DNA of 64,000 nucleotides. Source: GCA-003244245 sp036501085 (GTDB lineage Bacteria; Actinomycetota; Actinomycetes; Mycobacteriales; Pseudonocardiaceae). Positions within the stretch are counted from its first letter, which is position 1; every line of letters starts with the position of its first letter. The stretch spans positions 24,589 to 88,588 of the forward strand of contig DASYAZ010000090.1 of the NCBI GenBank assembly GCA_036501085.1, given 5' to 3'. This document shows, one piece after another, positions 16,572 to 24,507 of this stretch. The translations under genes and the position numbers were made by a program. The notes under the pieces are model-generated. The model was given only the letters and a program-made list of their open reading frames with translations, did no database searches and had not been told where the DNA came from.

Positions 16572-17656
16572 CCCCATCGCCGGTGCTGTCGGTGCGCAAC
16601 CTGGTCAAGCACTTCCCGGTGCGCCGGCATGGCCTGGCCCGCCGGCGCACCGGGGATATCCATGCCGTGTGTGATGTGTCCTTCGACCTGTACCCGCGGC
16701 AGACGCTCGGGCTGGTCGGTGAGTCGGGCTGCGGCAAGACCACCACGGCGCGGGTGCTGCTGAACCTGCAGCCGGCGACCGCCGGTGAGGTCCGTTATCA
16801 GGGCACTGACCTGACCGAGCTCTCCCGCAAGGCCATGCAACGGCTGCGCCGCGAGCTGCAGATCGTCTTCCAGGACCCCTACGCCGCCCTTGACCCGCGG
16901 CTGCCGGTGCACGACATCGTCGCCGAACCGTTGCGCATCCACGGCTGCTACCGCCCCTCCGGGGGTGCGGATGTGCGGGAACTGCTCAGCCTCGTCGGGC
17001 TCAACCCCGAGCACGGCAACCGGTACCCGCACGAGTTCTCCGGGGGTCAGCGGCAGCGGATCGGGATCGCTCGGGCGCTGGCACTGCGCCCGAAGATCCT
17101 CATCCTGGACGAGCCGGTGTCCGCGCTGGATGTCTCCATCCAGGCCGGTGTGCTCAACCTGCTGGCGGACCTGCAGGCGCAACTGGAACTGTCCTACCTG
17201 TTCGTCTCGCACGATCTGTCGGTGGTGCGGCACATCGCCAACCGGATCGCCGTGATGTACCTGGGTCGCATCGTCGAGATCGGAACCTCCGAAGAGCTGT
17301 TCAGCGCTCCGGCCCACCCCTACACCCAGGCGCTGATCTCGGCGATCCCGCTGCCCGATCCCCGCAAGGAGCGGGCCAGGGAGCGGATCATCCTCACCGG
17401 TGACGTGCCCAACCCGGCGGATCCCCCCTCGGGCTGCCGCTTCCGGACCCGCTGCCCCCTGTTCGCCACTCGCCTGACCGACCCCCAACGCCACCTCTGC
17501 ACCACCGACCCCCCACCCCTCTCCCCCCACACCAACACCCACCAGGTCGCCTGCCACCACTCCCGTCCCCCCGCATTCAGCGGGCTCAGCGTGGTCGTGG
17601 AGGACGGTTTACCCCGCTCAGCCCGCTCGATGCGGAACGGGAAGGCGGGGGCATGA
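16568..17656 (+). CDS. Peptide importer ATPase (DppF/OppF family) with repeat-derived tail
   Basis: 362 residues. It has Walker A GESGCGKT, signature FSGGQRQR, Walker B LILDEP and the oligopeptide element CRFRTRCPLF. Relatives end close to the VACHH motif, which is here at about residue 333. The following ~29 residues (starting SRPPAFSGLSVVVEDG) are encoded by an inverted repeat that also occurs at 52008-52070. The repeat therefore seems to have been read into the gene and now carries the ATGA overlap with mshB. The tail is probably not needed for ATPase function. Confidence 0.9.
   Translation: MTPSPVLSVRNLVKHFPVRRHGLARRRTGDIHAVCDVSFDLYPRQTLGLVGESGCGKTTTARVLLNLQPATAGEVRYQGTDLTELSRKAMQRLRRELQIVFQDPYAALDPRLPVHDIVAEPLRIHGCYRPSGGADVRELLSLVGLNPEHGNRYPHEFSGGQRQRIGIARALALRPKILILDEPVSALDVSIQAGVLNLLADLQAQLELSYLFVSHDLSVVRHIANRIAVMYLGRIVEIGTSEELFSAPAHPYTQALISAIPLPDPRKERARERIILTGDVPNPADPPSGCRFRTRCPLFATRLTDPQRHLCTTDPPPLSPHTNTHQVACHHSRPPAFSGLSVVVEDGLPRSARSMRNGKAGA
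17571..17635. repeat. Inverted repeat, family B, inside 3' end of dppF-like gene
   Basis: Left arm 17571-17595 (starts CCGCATTCAGCGGGCT) and right arm 17611-17635 (ends GATGCGG) pair over about 25 bases with four mismatches and a 15-base loop. The same sequence in better-paired form lies at 52008-52070. A hairpin of this strength would normally act as a terminator or RNA stabiliser, yet here it sits between coupled genes. Confidence 0.75.
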
Positions 17657-18546
17657 GCGAGCCGCGACGGATGGTGGTGGTGCACGCACATCCGGATGAT
17701 GAGACGTTGTGGACGGGGGGAATGATCGCGTCGTACCGCGCGGCGGGGGTGGGGGTGACGCTCGTCACCTGCACGCTGGGCGAGCTCGGCGAGGTGCTCG
17801 TCGACGAGTTGCGCGAGCTGGCCGCGGACCGCGCCGACCAGCTCGGTGGCTACCGGTTGGGTGAGTTGCAGGCGGCCTGCGCTGCGCTGGGCGTCACCGA
17901 CCAGCGGTTTCTCGGCGGGATCGGCCGGTGGCGGGACTCCGGCATGGTCGCCGAACCCGGGTCCAGGGCGAGCACGCCGGCCGACCTGCACCCGCGGGCC
18001 TTCGCCGCCGGAGCACTGGACGAGCAGGTCAGCGCGCTGGTCGAGATACTGGCCCAGGCGCGCCCGCAGGTCGTGGTGACCTACGGGCCGGACGGCGGCT
18101 ACGGGCACCCCGACCACGTCCGGGCCCACCAGGTGACGATGGCCGCGGCGGAGCAGGTACCCGGGGTGGCCCGGGTGTTCTGGGCGGTCCGGCCCCGCTC
18201 GGCAGTGGCGGACGGGATCGCCGCGCTGCGCGCGATGCCGGGGCTGCCCTTCCCGCTACCCGGGGCACACGGGTTGCCCGGCGTGGACGATGCGGAGGTG
18301 ACCACCGTCCTGGACGTGGCCGCCTACCGGGGCGAGGTGCTCGCCGCGATGCGGGCGCACACCACCCAGATCAGGTTGTGGACCGCCGGCCCGCATGCCG
18401 CGTTCGCGCTCTCCGACGGGGTGGCCAGGCCGGTGTTCGGTACCGAGCACCTCACCCTGGCGCGCGGCACGGCCGCAGGTTCACGCGATGACCTCTTCGG
18501 TGGCCTGCCCGGCGTGGGTGCTCCTGCGGAGGAAACCCGTTCGTGA
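17653..18546 (+). CDS. mshB: Mycothiol synthesis deacetylase MshB
   Basis: 297 residues of the PIG-L/LmbE family. The zinc motif AHPDDE gives H13, D15 and D16, and GHPDHVRAH supplies further histidines (H152, H155); this matches the zinc and catalytic residues of M. tuberculosis MshB. The enzyme removes the acetyl group from GlcNAc-Ins in mycothiol synthesis. The start overlaps the importer ATPase stop (ATGA) and the stop overlaps the next gene. The gene is therefore co-translated with a peptide importer, which is unusual for a thiol-synthesis enzyme. Confidence 0.93.
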   Translation: MSEPRRMVVVHAHPDDETLWTGGMIASYRAAGVGVTLVTCTLGELGEVLVDELRELAADRADQLGGYRLGELQAACAALGVTDQRFLGGIGRWRDSGMVAEPGSRASTPADLHPRAFAAGALDEQVSALVEILAQARPQVVVTYGPDGGYGHPDHVRAHQVTMAAAEQVPGVARVFWAVRPRSAVADGIAALRAMPGLPFPLPGAHGLPGVDDAEVTTVLDVAAYRGEVLAAMRAHTTQIRLWTAGPHAAFALSDGVARPVFGTEHLTLARGTAAGSRDDLFGGLPGVGAPAEETRS

Positions 18547-18974
18547 GCATTGCCGGGCGCATCACCCTGGTGGTGCTGATGTTCGACGCCCTCGCGCTCG
18601 CGGTGGTGGAGCTGCTGTACCTGCCGCTGCGGGTGGGCGCGGTGCCCTTTCCGATCACCATCGCGCTTGCCGCGCTCAGTACGCCCTTGCTGGTGCGCTC
18701 CGCGGCGGAGCAGGGCGGCCCGCCGGCGGTGGCTGCGGTCCCGCTGGTGGTCTGGGTGCTCGCACTCGGCGTGCTCGGCGTCTGTGGACCGGGCGGAGAC
18801 GTGCTCCTTCCCGCCGACTGGCGCTCGGCGCTGTTGCTGGCTGGTGGCATGTTCCCGGCGGCTGTGGTGCTGGGCCGTGCGCTGGCTCGCCCGCAAGTGC
18901 CGGGGTCGTTGGTCGACACCGACGCGACCGGAGATACTGTGCAGGTAGACGGCCCGTCCGGGTACCGCGAGTGA
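18543..18974 (+). CDS. Small membrane protein next to mshB
   Basis: 143 residues with about four hydrophobic segments (residues 5-28, 37-52, 63-82 and 92-112). The GTG start overlaps the mshB stop. A short polar tail ends VDGPSGYRE. The position, between mshB and a 7Fe ferredoxin, matches an uncharacterised membrane protein that follows mshB in mycobacteria. No catalytic motif is visible. The function is unknown. Confidence 0.75.
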   Translation: MSIAGRITLVVLMFDALALAVVELLYLPLRVGAVPFPITIALAALSTPLLVRSAAEQGGPPAVAAVPLVVWVLALGVLGVCGPGGDVLLPADWRSALLLAGGMFPAAVVLGRALARPQVPGSLVDTDATGDTVQVDGPSGYRE

Positions 18975-18990
18975 GGAGCAGGAGAACCCC

Positions 18991-19314
18991 GTGACATACG
19001 TGATCGCAGAGCCCTGCGTGGACGTCATGGACAGATCATGCATCGAGGAATGCCCCGTGGACTGCATTTATGAGGGCGCCCGGATGCTCTACATCCAGCC
19101 CGACGAATGCGTCGATTGCGGTGCTTGCGAGCCAGTGTGCCCGGTGGAAGCGATCTACTACGAGGACGACGTCCCGGAGGAGTGGAAGGACTACACCAAG
19201 GCCAATGCCGATTTCTTCACCGAATTGGGCTCACCTGGCGGAGCGTCGAAAGTCGGTCCGGTCAACGACGATCCGCCGATGATCGCTGAGCTGCCGCCGC
19301 AGAACGAGGAGTGA
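18991..19314 (+). CDS. fdxA: Seven-iron ferredoxin FdxA
   Basis: 107 residues. Cysteines C9, C17, C21, C40, C43, C46 and C50 follow the pattern of [3Fe-4S][4Fe-4S] ferredoxins: C9, C17 and C50 for the 3Fe cluster, C21, C40, C43 and C46 for the 4Fe cluster. It is a small soluble electron carrier. The GTG start is preceded by GGAGCAGGAG. It overlaps dapC by four bases (GTGA). The ferredoxin-aminotransferase pairing is conserved in actinobacteria. Confidence 0.95.
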   Translation: MTYVIAEPCVDVMDRSCIEECPVDCIYEGARMLYIQPDECVDCGACEPVCPVEAIYYEDDVPEEWKDYTKANADFFTELGSPGGASKVGPVNDDPPMIAELPPQNEE

Positions 19315-20420
19315 GCTCCCCGGGCGCGGCGCGCCTGGAACTCCCTGATTTCCCCTGGGACCGCCTCGCGGGAGCCGCCCGCCGCGCGTCGGAGTGTCCG
19401 GGTGGGGTGGTCGATCTGTCGGTCGGGACCCCGGTAGATCCGGTACCGGACCTGGTGCGGGACGCGGTGCAGTCCGCCTCGGCGCTGCCCGGCTACCCGG
19501 CCGTGCACGGCACGGCGGAGCTCCGCGAGGCTGCGGTCGCGGCGCTGGCTCGCCGGTACGGCGTGACCGGGATACCCACCGAGGCGGTGCTGCCCACCGC
19601 CGGATCCAAGGAGCTGGTGGCCTGGCTGCCGACGCTGCTCGGCATCGGCTCCGGCGACCTCGTCGCGCTACCGGAGCTGGCCTACCCCACCTACGAGGTC
19701 GGCGCTCGGCTGGCCGGTGCCACCCCGGTGCTGCTGAGAGATGACCAGCCGGCACCGCCGGGCACCCGGTTACGCTGGCTGAACTCGCCGAGCAACCCGA
19801 CCGGTGACATCATCCCCGCCGGGGTGCTGGCCACCGTGGTGGCCCAGGCCAGGGCGATCGGCGCGGTGGTGGCCTCAGACGAGTGCTACCTCTCGCTGGG
19901 GTGGGAGGCGACACCGCACTCAGTGCTCCACCGGCAGGTCTGTGGTGGGGATCACACCGGGGTGCTGGCGGTGCACTCGCTGTCCAAGTCGTCCAACCTC
20001 GCCGGCTACCGGGCCGGGTTCGTCACCGGTGATCCCGAGCTGGTCGCCGCCCTGCTCGCGGTGCGCAAGCACACCGGGATGATGGTGGCGCGGCCGGTGC
20101 AGCAGGCGATGGTGGCCGCGCTGTCCGACGACACGCACATCGCCCGGCAGCGGGATCGTTACGCGCGGCGCCGGGAGCTGCTGCGCCCCGCCCTGGAGCA
20201 GGCCGGGATGCGGGTGCCGCGCTCGCAGGGTGGGTTGTTCCTGTGGTGCTCCGCGGACCAGCCCTGCTGGGAGACCGTCACCCGGCTGGCCGCGCACGGC
20301 GTGCTCGTGGCCCCCGGTGAGTTCTACGGCCCGGCGGGCGCGCGGCACGTCCGGGTGGCCCTGACGGCGACCGACGAGCGGGTCGGCGTGGCGGTGCAGC
20401 GGTTGGCCGCGCTGCGGTAA
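19311..20420 (+). CDS. dapC: N-succinyldiaminopimelate aminotransferase DapC
   Basis: 369 residues of fold-type I PLP aminotransferases. It has the substrate loop YPAVHGTAELREA, the NSPSNPTG motif, and the PLP-binding lysine in HSLSKSSNLAGYRAGF. DapC converts N-succinyl-2-amino-6-ketopimelate to succinyl-diaminopimelate for lysine and peptidoglycan. dapD and dapE, the steps on either side, lie within 3 kb, which supports this call over a generic aminotransferase. The GTG start overlaps the fdxA stop. Confidence 0.88.
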   Translation: MSSPGAARLELPDFPWDRLAGAARRASECPGGVVDLSVGTPVDPVPDLVRDAVQSASALPGYPAVHGTAELREAAVAALARRYGVTGIPTEAVLPTAGSKELVAWLPTLLGIGSGDLVALPELAYPTYEVGARLAGATPVLLRDDQPAPPGTRLRWLNSPSNPTGDIIPAGVLATVVAQARAIGAVVASDECYLSLGWEATPHSVLHRQVCGGDHTGVLAVHSLSKSSNLAGYRAGFVTGDPELVAALLAVRKHTGMMVARPVQQAMVAALSDDTHIARQRDRYARRRELLRPALEQAGMRVPRSQGGLFLWCSADQPCWETVTRLAAHGVLVAPGEFYGPAGARHVRVALTATDERVGVAVQRLAALR

Positions 20421-20474
20421 CCGGGGATCGCGGCGGCGAACCAGGCGGTGTCCGAGGGATTTCGGCAGCGGACG

Positions 20475-21449
20475 TCAGGCTGGGGTGTCCAGCGCTTCGG
20501 CTCGGCGCTGCACCTGCTGCCAGGCGGCCGGCCAGGCCAGGCGCATCGCGATCCGGTTGGCTTCCTCGCGCTCCACCAGCCGTCCGGCCGAGAAGGCCAC
20601 CCCGGTGTCGACCACCACGCCCAAGCCGACGAGCAGCACCATCACCCGCTGTTGCGCTACGCAGGCGTCCTGATGCTCACCCAGCACGTCCTGCAACGCC
20701 ACAGTCGAGTCCACCAGCTTGCGCACCGGCCTGCGGCCGGCGGAGCTGGCCAGCTCACCGGTGTAGCGCAGCCGCTTGCCGTCAATTCGCAGGGTGTGCA
20801 GGACCTCGTCGGAGGGGTTCTCGCCGGCATCGCGGACGGCTTTGAGCAGCCTGCGGTACTCCTGGCGAACCAGATCGATCAGTGGTGGTGCCGCGGCGGA
20901 ATCGCCACGCGGGCGGGGGAGCGGCCGGGACACGGCCGCGGCCAGCTGCCGCAACAAGGCGGTGTAGCGGCGGCTTTCCAGCACGCTGAGCATCTCGGCG
21001 CGGGCGGCTTCCCGCTCGGCCACCAGGGCCCCGATCAGTATCTCGACGGATCTGCGGCCGGCGTCGTCGAAGGCCAACGCGTGGCCCCGCAGCCGCTCGA
21101 CCAGCACGTCGGCGTCCCGGACCGGACCGAGCACCCGGCCCAACCAGCCCAGCTCGGCGCGCAGGTCGTCGGCCCAAGCACGTTCAAGCAGGGGGCGGGC
21201 CGCCTTGAGCATGGCGCGCATCCGGCGCACCGCGACCCGCATCTGGTGCAGCTCTTCTGGATCCTCACCTACCCGGGTGCCCGGGTCGTGCGCGAGCAGG
21301 GCCCGCAACCGGGTGTCCAGCGCAGCCCGCAGCTGGTGCACGGTCGGGTCCGAGACCCGGGCCCGCACCGGGTCACCCAACTTGACCAGTTTGGCGGTCC
21401 GGGTGCTCCGCCGGGGGCCGTCCTGCTGGTCATGGGGGACGGCGCTCAT
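20475..21449 (-). CDS. CHAD-domain protein
   Basis: 324 residues. It is rich in conserved histidine, arginine and lysine helices (EELHQMRVAVRRMRAML, then DEVLHTLRIDGKRLRY), the signature of CHAD domains, which bind inorganic polyphosphate. No CYTH triphosphatase domain is attached. The ATG at 21449 is chosen because a TAGTAT -10 box lies seven bases upstream, indicating a leaderless transcript. It converges with dapC and follows dapD on the same strand. Confidence 0.85.
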   Translation of the reverse strand: MSAVPHDQQDGPRRSTRTAKLVKLGDPVRARVSDPTVHQLRAALDTRLRALLAHDPGTRVGEDPEELHQMRVAVRRMRAMLKAARPLLERAWADDLRAELGWLGRVLGPVRDADVLVERLRGHALAFDDAGRRSVEILIGALVAEREAARAEMLSVLESRRYTALLRQLAAAVSRPLPRPRGDSAAAPPLIDLVRQEYRRLLKAVRDAGENPSDEVLHTLRIDGKRLRYTGELASSAGRRPVRKLVDSTVALQDVLGEHQDACVAQQRVMVLLVGLGVVVDTGVAFSAGRLVEREEANRIAMRLAWPAAWQQVQRRAEALDTPA

Positions 21450-21456
21450 CGGTTCG

Positions 21457-21462
21457 ATACTA
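21457..21462 (-). promoter_or_regulatory. Leaderless -10 box of the CHAD gene
   Basis: Minus-strand TAGTAT lies seven bases before the ATG at 21449. The spacing fits transcription starting at or next to the start codon, common in actinobacteria. Confidence 0.45.
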
Positions 21463-21487
21463 GTGGTCCTCGCTGACCGCCGAGCCA

Positions 21488-22486
21488 TCATTCGTTGGAG
21501 TGCAGTATCGGGTTGAGCTCGACACCGGTCCCTCCCGCGCGGCGGATCGCGTGCACCGTGCCGGTGATCGAGTCCCGGCGGAACAACACCCCGTCCGTGC
21601 CGGAAAGCTCGCGGGCCTTGATCACCGAGCCATCGGGCAGCGTCACCTTGGTCCCCTCGGTGACGTAAAGGCCCGCTTCCACCACGCAGTCATCGCCCAG
21701 CGATATCCCGATCCCGGCGTTGGCCCCGACCAGGCAGCGCCTGCCGACCGAGATCTGCTGCTTCCCCCCGCCGGAGAGCGTGCCCATGATCGAGCAGCCG
21801 CCACCGAGATCGGAATCGGCACCGATGACGACCCCGGCCGAGATCCGGCCCTCCACCATGGACGTGCCGAGCGTGCCGGCGTTGAAGTTGACGAAACCCT
21901 CGTGCATCACAGTGGTGCCGGGGGCGAGATGGGCTCCCAGGCGCACCCGATCCGCATCGCCGATGCGTACCCCGGAGGGAACCACGTAGTCGACCATTCT
22001 GGGTAACTTGTCCACCCCGTACACGGTCACCGGGCCGAGCTGGCGCATCCGCAGCCGGGTGGTCTCGAAGCCTTCCACCGGGCAGGGGCCGAAACTGGTC
22101 CACACCACGTTGGGCAGCAGCCCGAACACCCCGTCCAGATTGATGCTGCGCGGGGCGACCAGCCGGTGCGACAGCAGGTGCAGGCGCAGGTAGACGTCGC
22201 AGGTGTCGGTGGGTGGAGCCTGCAGATCGGGCACCGCCGTGCGTACCGCCACGACTTCCACGCCGCGCGCCGGGTCCGGGCCCAGCAGGGCGGCGAGTTC
22301 GTGGGGCGCATCGTCGGGCGCCAGGTGCACCGTGCCGGACAAGGTGCCTGGCGAGGCGCCCCTCGGGCTCAGCTCTGGGTCCGGGAACCAGGTGTCCAGC
22401 ACGGTTCCCGCGTGGGTGCGGGTGGCCAGCCCGACGCCGTGCGCGGTCTGCGGTACCGGCGGGCTGCCGATCGGGGGTTTGTCCAC
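21488..22486 (-). CDS. dapD: Tetrahydrodipicolinate N-succinyltransferase DapD
   Basis: 332 residues. The C-terminal half is a left-handed beta helix of hexapeptide repeats (GAHLAPGTTVMHEGFVNFNA, then VVIGADSDLGGGCSIMG and LVGANAGIGISLG). This is the actinobacterial long form of DapD, which transfers succinyl from succinyl-CoA to tetrahydrodipicolinate. A GTG start at 22486 fits; the frame continues open upstream without good codon pattern. It diverges from dapE with only ~65 bases between. Confidence 0.92.
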   Translation of the reverse strand: MDKPPIGSPPVPQTAHGVGLATRTHAGTVLDTWFPDPELSPRGASPGTLSGTVHLAPDDAPHELAALLGPDPARGVEVVAVRTAVPDLQAPPTDTCDVYLRLHLLSHRLVAPRSINLDGVFGLLPNVVWTSFGPCPVEGFETTRLRMRQLGPVTVYGVDKLPRMVDYVVPSGVRIGDADRVRLGAHLAPGTTVMHEGFVNFNAGTLGTSMVEGRISAGVVIGADSDLGGGCSIMGTLSGGGKQQISVGRRCLVGANAGIGISLGDDCVVEAGLYVTEGTKVTLPDGSVIKARELSGTDGVLFRRDSITGTVHAIRRAGGTGVELNPILHSNE

Positions 22487-22550
22487 AACGGGCCACGGTA
22501 GTGGGCGGTAGTGGGTGGGAGTCCGGGCTCCCGGCGATACCGTCACTGCC

Positions 22551-23714
22551 GTGGAACTGGACCTGACGGCGGACCCGGTGGCCTTGACCGCCGCGTTGGT
22601 GGATGTACCCAGCGTCTCGGGGCAGGAGGCCGCGCTGGCCGGCGCGGTGGAGCAGGCGCTGGCTGCGCAGGCGCCGCACCTGGAGTTGCTGCGCGTGGGC
22701 AACATCGTGCTGGCCCGCACCGAGCTGGGCCGCCCGCAGCGGGTACTGCTGGCCGGGCATCTGGACACGGTGCCCGTAGCGGACAACCTGCCCAGCACGC
22801 TGAGCGAGGGCATGCTCTACGGCTGCGGTACGGCGGATATGAAATCCGGCGACGCGATGATCCTGCACCTCGCGGCCACCGTGCCGGAGCCGGCTAGCGA
22901 TCTGACCGTGGTGCTCTACGACTGCGAGGAGGTGGAGGCGGCGCGCAACGGGTTGGGCCGGATCGAGCGGGAGCGTCCCGATTGGCTGGTGGCGCAGCTG
23001 GCGATCCTGGCTGAGCCCACCAACGGACTGGTCGAGGCGGGCTGCCAGGGCACCCTGCGGGCCACGGTGCGCACCGCGGGGCGCCGGGCCCACAGCGCCC
23101 GGTCCTGGCTGGGGGACAACGCGATCCACACCGCCGGTCAGGTGCTGACCCGGCTGTCCGGTTACCAGCCGCGCACCGTCGAGATCGACGGCTGCATCTA
23201 CCGGGAAGGGTTGCAGGCCGTCGGCATCTCCGGCGGGGTGGCCGGCAACGTCGTGCCCGACGCCTGCGAGGTAGTGCTGAACTTCCGGTTCGCGCCGGAC
23301 CGCTCGCTGCCGGCTGCCCAGCAGCACATCCGGGAGGCGCTCGACGGGTTCGCGCTCGAGTTCACCGACGGCGCCGCCGGGGCGCTGCCGGGGTTGGAGG
23401 CGCCTGCCGCCCAGGAGTTCCTGGCCGCGATCGGGATCGCCCCGGTCGCGAAGTACGGCTGGACGGATGTGTCCCGTTTCGCCGCGCGCGGCATCCCGGC
23501 CCTGAACTTCGGACCCGGCGATCCCAACCTCGCCCACACCCGTGAGGAGCACGTGCAGACCGAGCAGATCACCGCGTGCACCGCTTCGCTGCGCCGCTAC
23601 CTCACCACACCGCAGTCCCACCCCGATATGGAGACATATCGGGGTGACGAGATGGGCAGTGACCCCGATATGTCTCCATATCGGGCGCGGGGACGCGCGG
23701 TGGATGGCACGTAG
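22551..23714 (+). CDS. dapE: Succinyl-diaminopimelate desuccinylase DapE with repeat-derived tail
   Basis: 387 residues of the M20 metallopeptidase family. The metal ligands are visible in LLAGHLDTVP, GTADMKSGD, CEEVEA and near the end HTREEHV. DapE releases succinate to give LL-diaminopimelate. The normal end is near SLRRYL; the last ~38 residues (from PQSHPDMETYRGD) are translated from two copies of the 24-bp palindrome at 23621-23685. The start is the GTG at 22551. The tail is unlikely to be part of the fold. Confidence 0.9.
   Translation: MELDLTADPVALTAALVDVPSVSGQEAALAGAVEQALAAQAPHLELLRVGNIVLARTELGRPQRVLLAGHLDTVPVADNLPSTLSEGMLYGCGTADMKSGDAMILHLAATVPEPASDLTVVLYDCEEVEAARNGLGRIERERPDWLVAQLAILAEPTNGLVEAGCQGTLRATVRTAGRRAHSARSWLGDNAIHTAGQVLTRLSGYQPRTVEIDGCIYREGLQAVGISGGVAGNVVPDACEVVLNFRFAPDRSLPAAQQHIREALDGFALEFTDGAAGALPGLEAPAAQEFLAAIGIAPVAKYGWTDVSRFAARGIPALNFGPGDPNLAHTREEHVQTEQITACTASLRRYLTTPQSHPDMETYRGDEMGSDPDMSPYRARGRAVDGT
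23621..23685. repeat. Palindrome array A1 (two units, 42-bp period), inside dapE
   Basis: Unit 1 (23621-23644) has arms CCCCGATATG and CATATCGGGG around a GAGA loop. Unit 2 (23663-23685) is the same element in reverse orientation with a TCTC loop. The spacer of 18 bases is unrelated to the spacers at other sites. Together they also form one long hairpin with ~23-bp arms. Confidence 0.9.
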
Positions 23715-23717
23715 GGT
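23712..23717 (+). promoter_or_regulatory. Leaderless -10 box of the LOG gene
   Basis: TAGGGT begins in the dapE stop codon and ends six bases before the ATG at 23724. The spacing suggests a leaderless transcript. Confidence 0.4.
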
Positions 23718-23723
23718 GGCGGC

Positions 23724-24491
23724 ATGCGCAATGGGGCGGAGGAGGAGCATCCTCGGGAGAAGCAGCGGGGGCCGGTCGTGCTGCGGCGGGATCGCCTGTA
23801 CGAGGCGACGACCACCGATCAGCGGCTACTCGACTCGCGCGGCCCCAGCGACTGGGTGCACACCGATCCGTGGCGGGTGCTGCGCATCCAGGCTGAGTTC
23901 GTCGAGGGTTTCGGTGCCCTCGCTGAGCTGCCGCACGCGGTCACCGTCTTCGGCTCGGCTCGTACCCCCCGCGACCACCCGGAGTACGCCACCGGCCGGG
24001 CGCTCGGCGCCGCGCTCGCCACCGCCGGCTTCGCCGTGATCACCGGTGGTGGTCCGGGCAGTATGGAGGCGGTCAACCGTGGCGCGTCCGAGGCGGGCGG
24101 GTTATCCGTCGGGTTGGGTATCGAGTTGCCCTTCGAGCAGGGACTCAACCCGTGGGTGGACCTCGGGATCAACTTCCGGTACTTCTTCACCCGCAAGACC
24201 ATGTTCATCAAGTACGCCCAGTCATTCGTCTGCCTGCCGGGCGGATTCGGCACCCTGGATGAGTTGTTCGAGGCCCTCACTCTGGTGCAGAACAAGAAAG
24301 TCACCAAGTTCCCCGTCGTGCTCTACGGGCGGGACTACTGGGGTGGGCTGTATTCCTGGCTGGCCGGCACCGTCGCGGCGGAGGGCAAGCTGCGGCCGGC
24401 CGAGCTCGATCTGCTGCACCTCACCGACGACATCGACGAGGTCGTCCGGCTCGTCGGCGAGTCCTATCAAGCCTGGCAGAACAGCCACTGA
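23724..24491 (+). CDS. LOG-family protein (putative cytokinin riboside phosphoribohydrolase)
   Basis: 255 residues. It has the LOG motif PGGFGTLDELFEALT, with the upstream GGGPGSMEAVNRGA and the conserved arginine-lysine pair (FFTRKTMF). LOG proteins hydrolyse nucleoside 5'-monophosphates such as cytokinin ribotides; in bacteria the physiological substrate is often unknown. The position between dapE and folP2 is the mycobacterial order (Rv1205-like). No separate ribosome binding site is seen, in line with the leaderless promoter. Confidence 0.88.
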   Translation: MRNGAEEEHPREKQRGPVVLRRDRLYEATTTDQRLLDSRGPSDWVHTDPWRVLRIQAEFVEGFGALAELPHAVTVFGSARTPRDHPEYATGRALGAALATAGFAVITGGGPGSMEAVNRGASEAGGLSVGLGIELPFEQGLNPWVDLGINFRYFFTRKTMFIKYAQSFVCLPGGFGTLDELFEALTLVQNKKVTKFPVVLYGRDYWGGLYSWLAGTVAAEGKLRPAELDLLHLTDDIDEVVRLVGESYQAWQNSH

Positions 24492-24507
24492 ACTGGTGGG
24501 CGCCTGA

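Noticed and set aside
21690..23750. Long minus-strand reading frame across dapD and dapE
   Set aside because: It covers two well-recognised genes in other frames and has no recognisable domain; it exists because high-GC DNA lacks stop codons.
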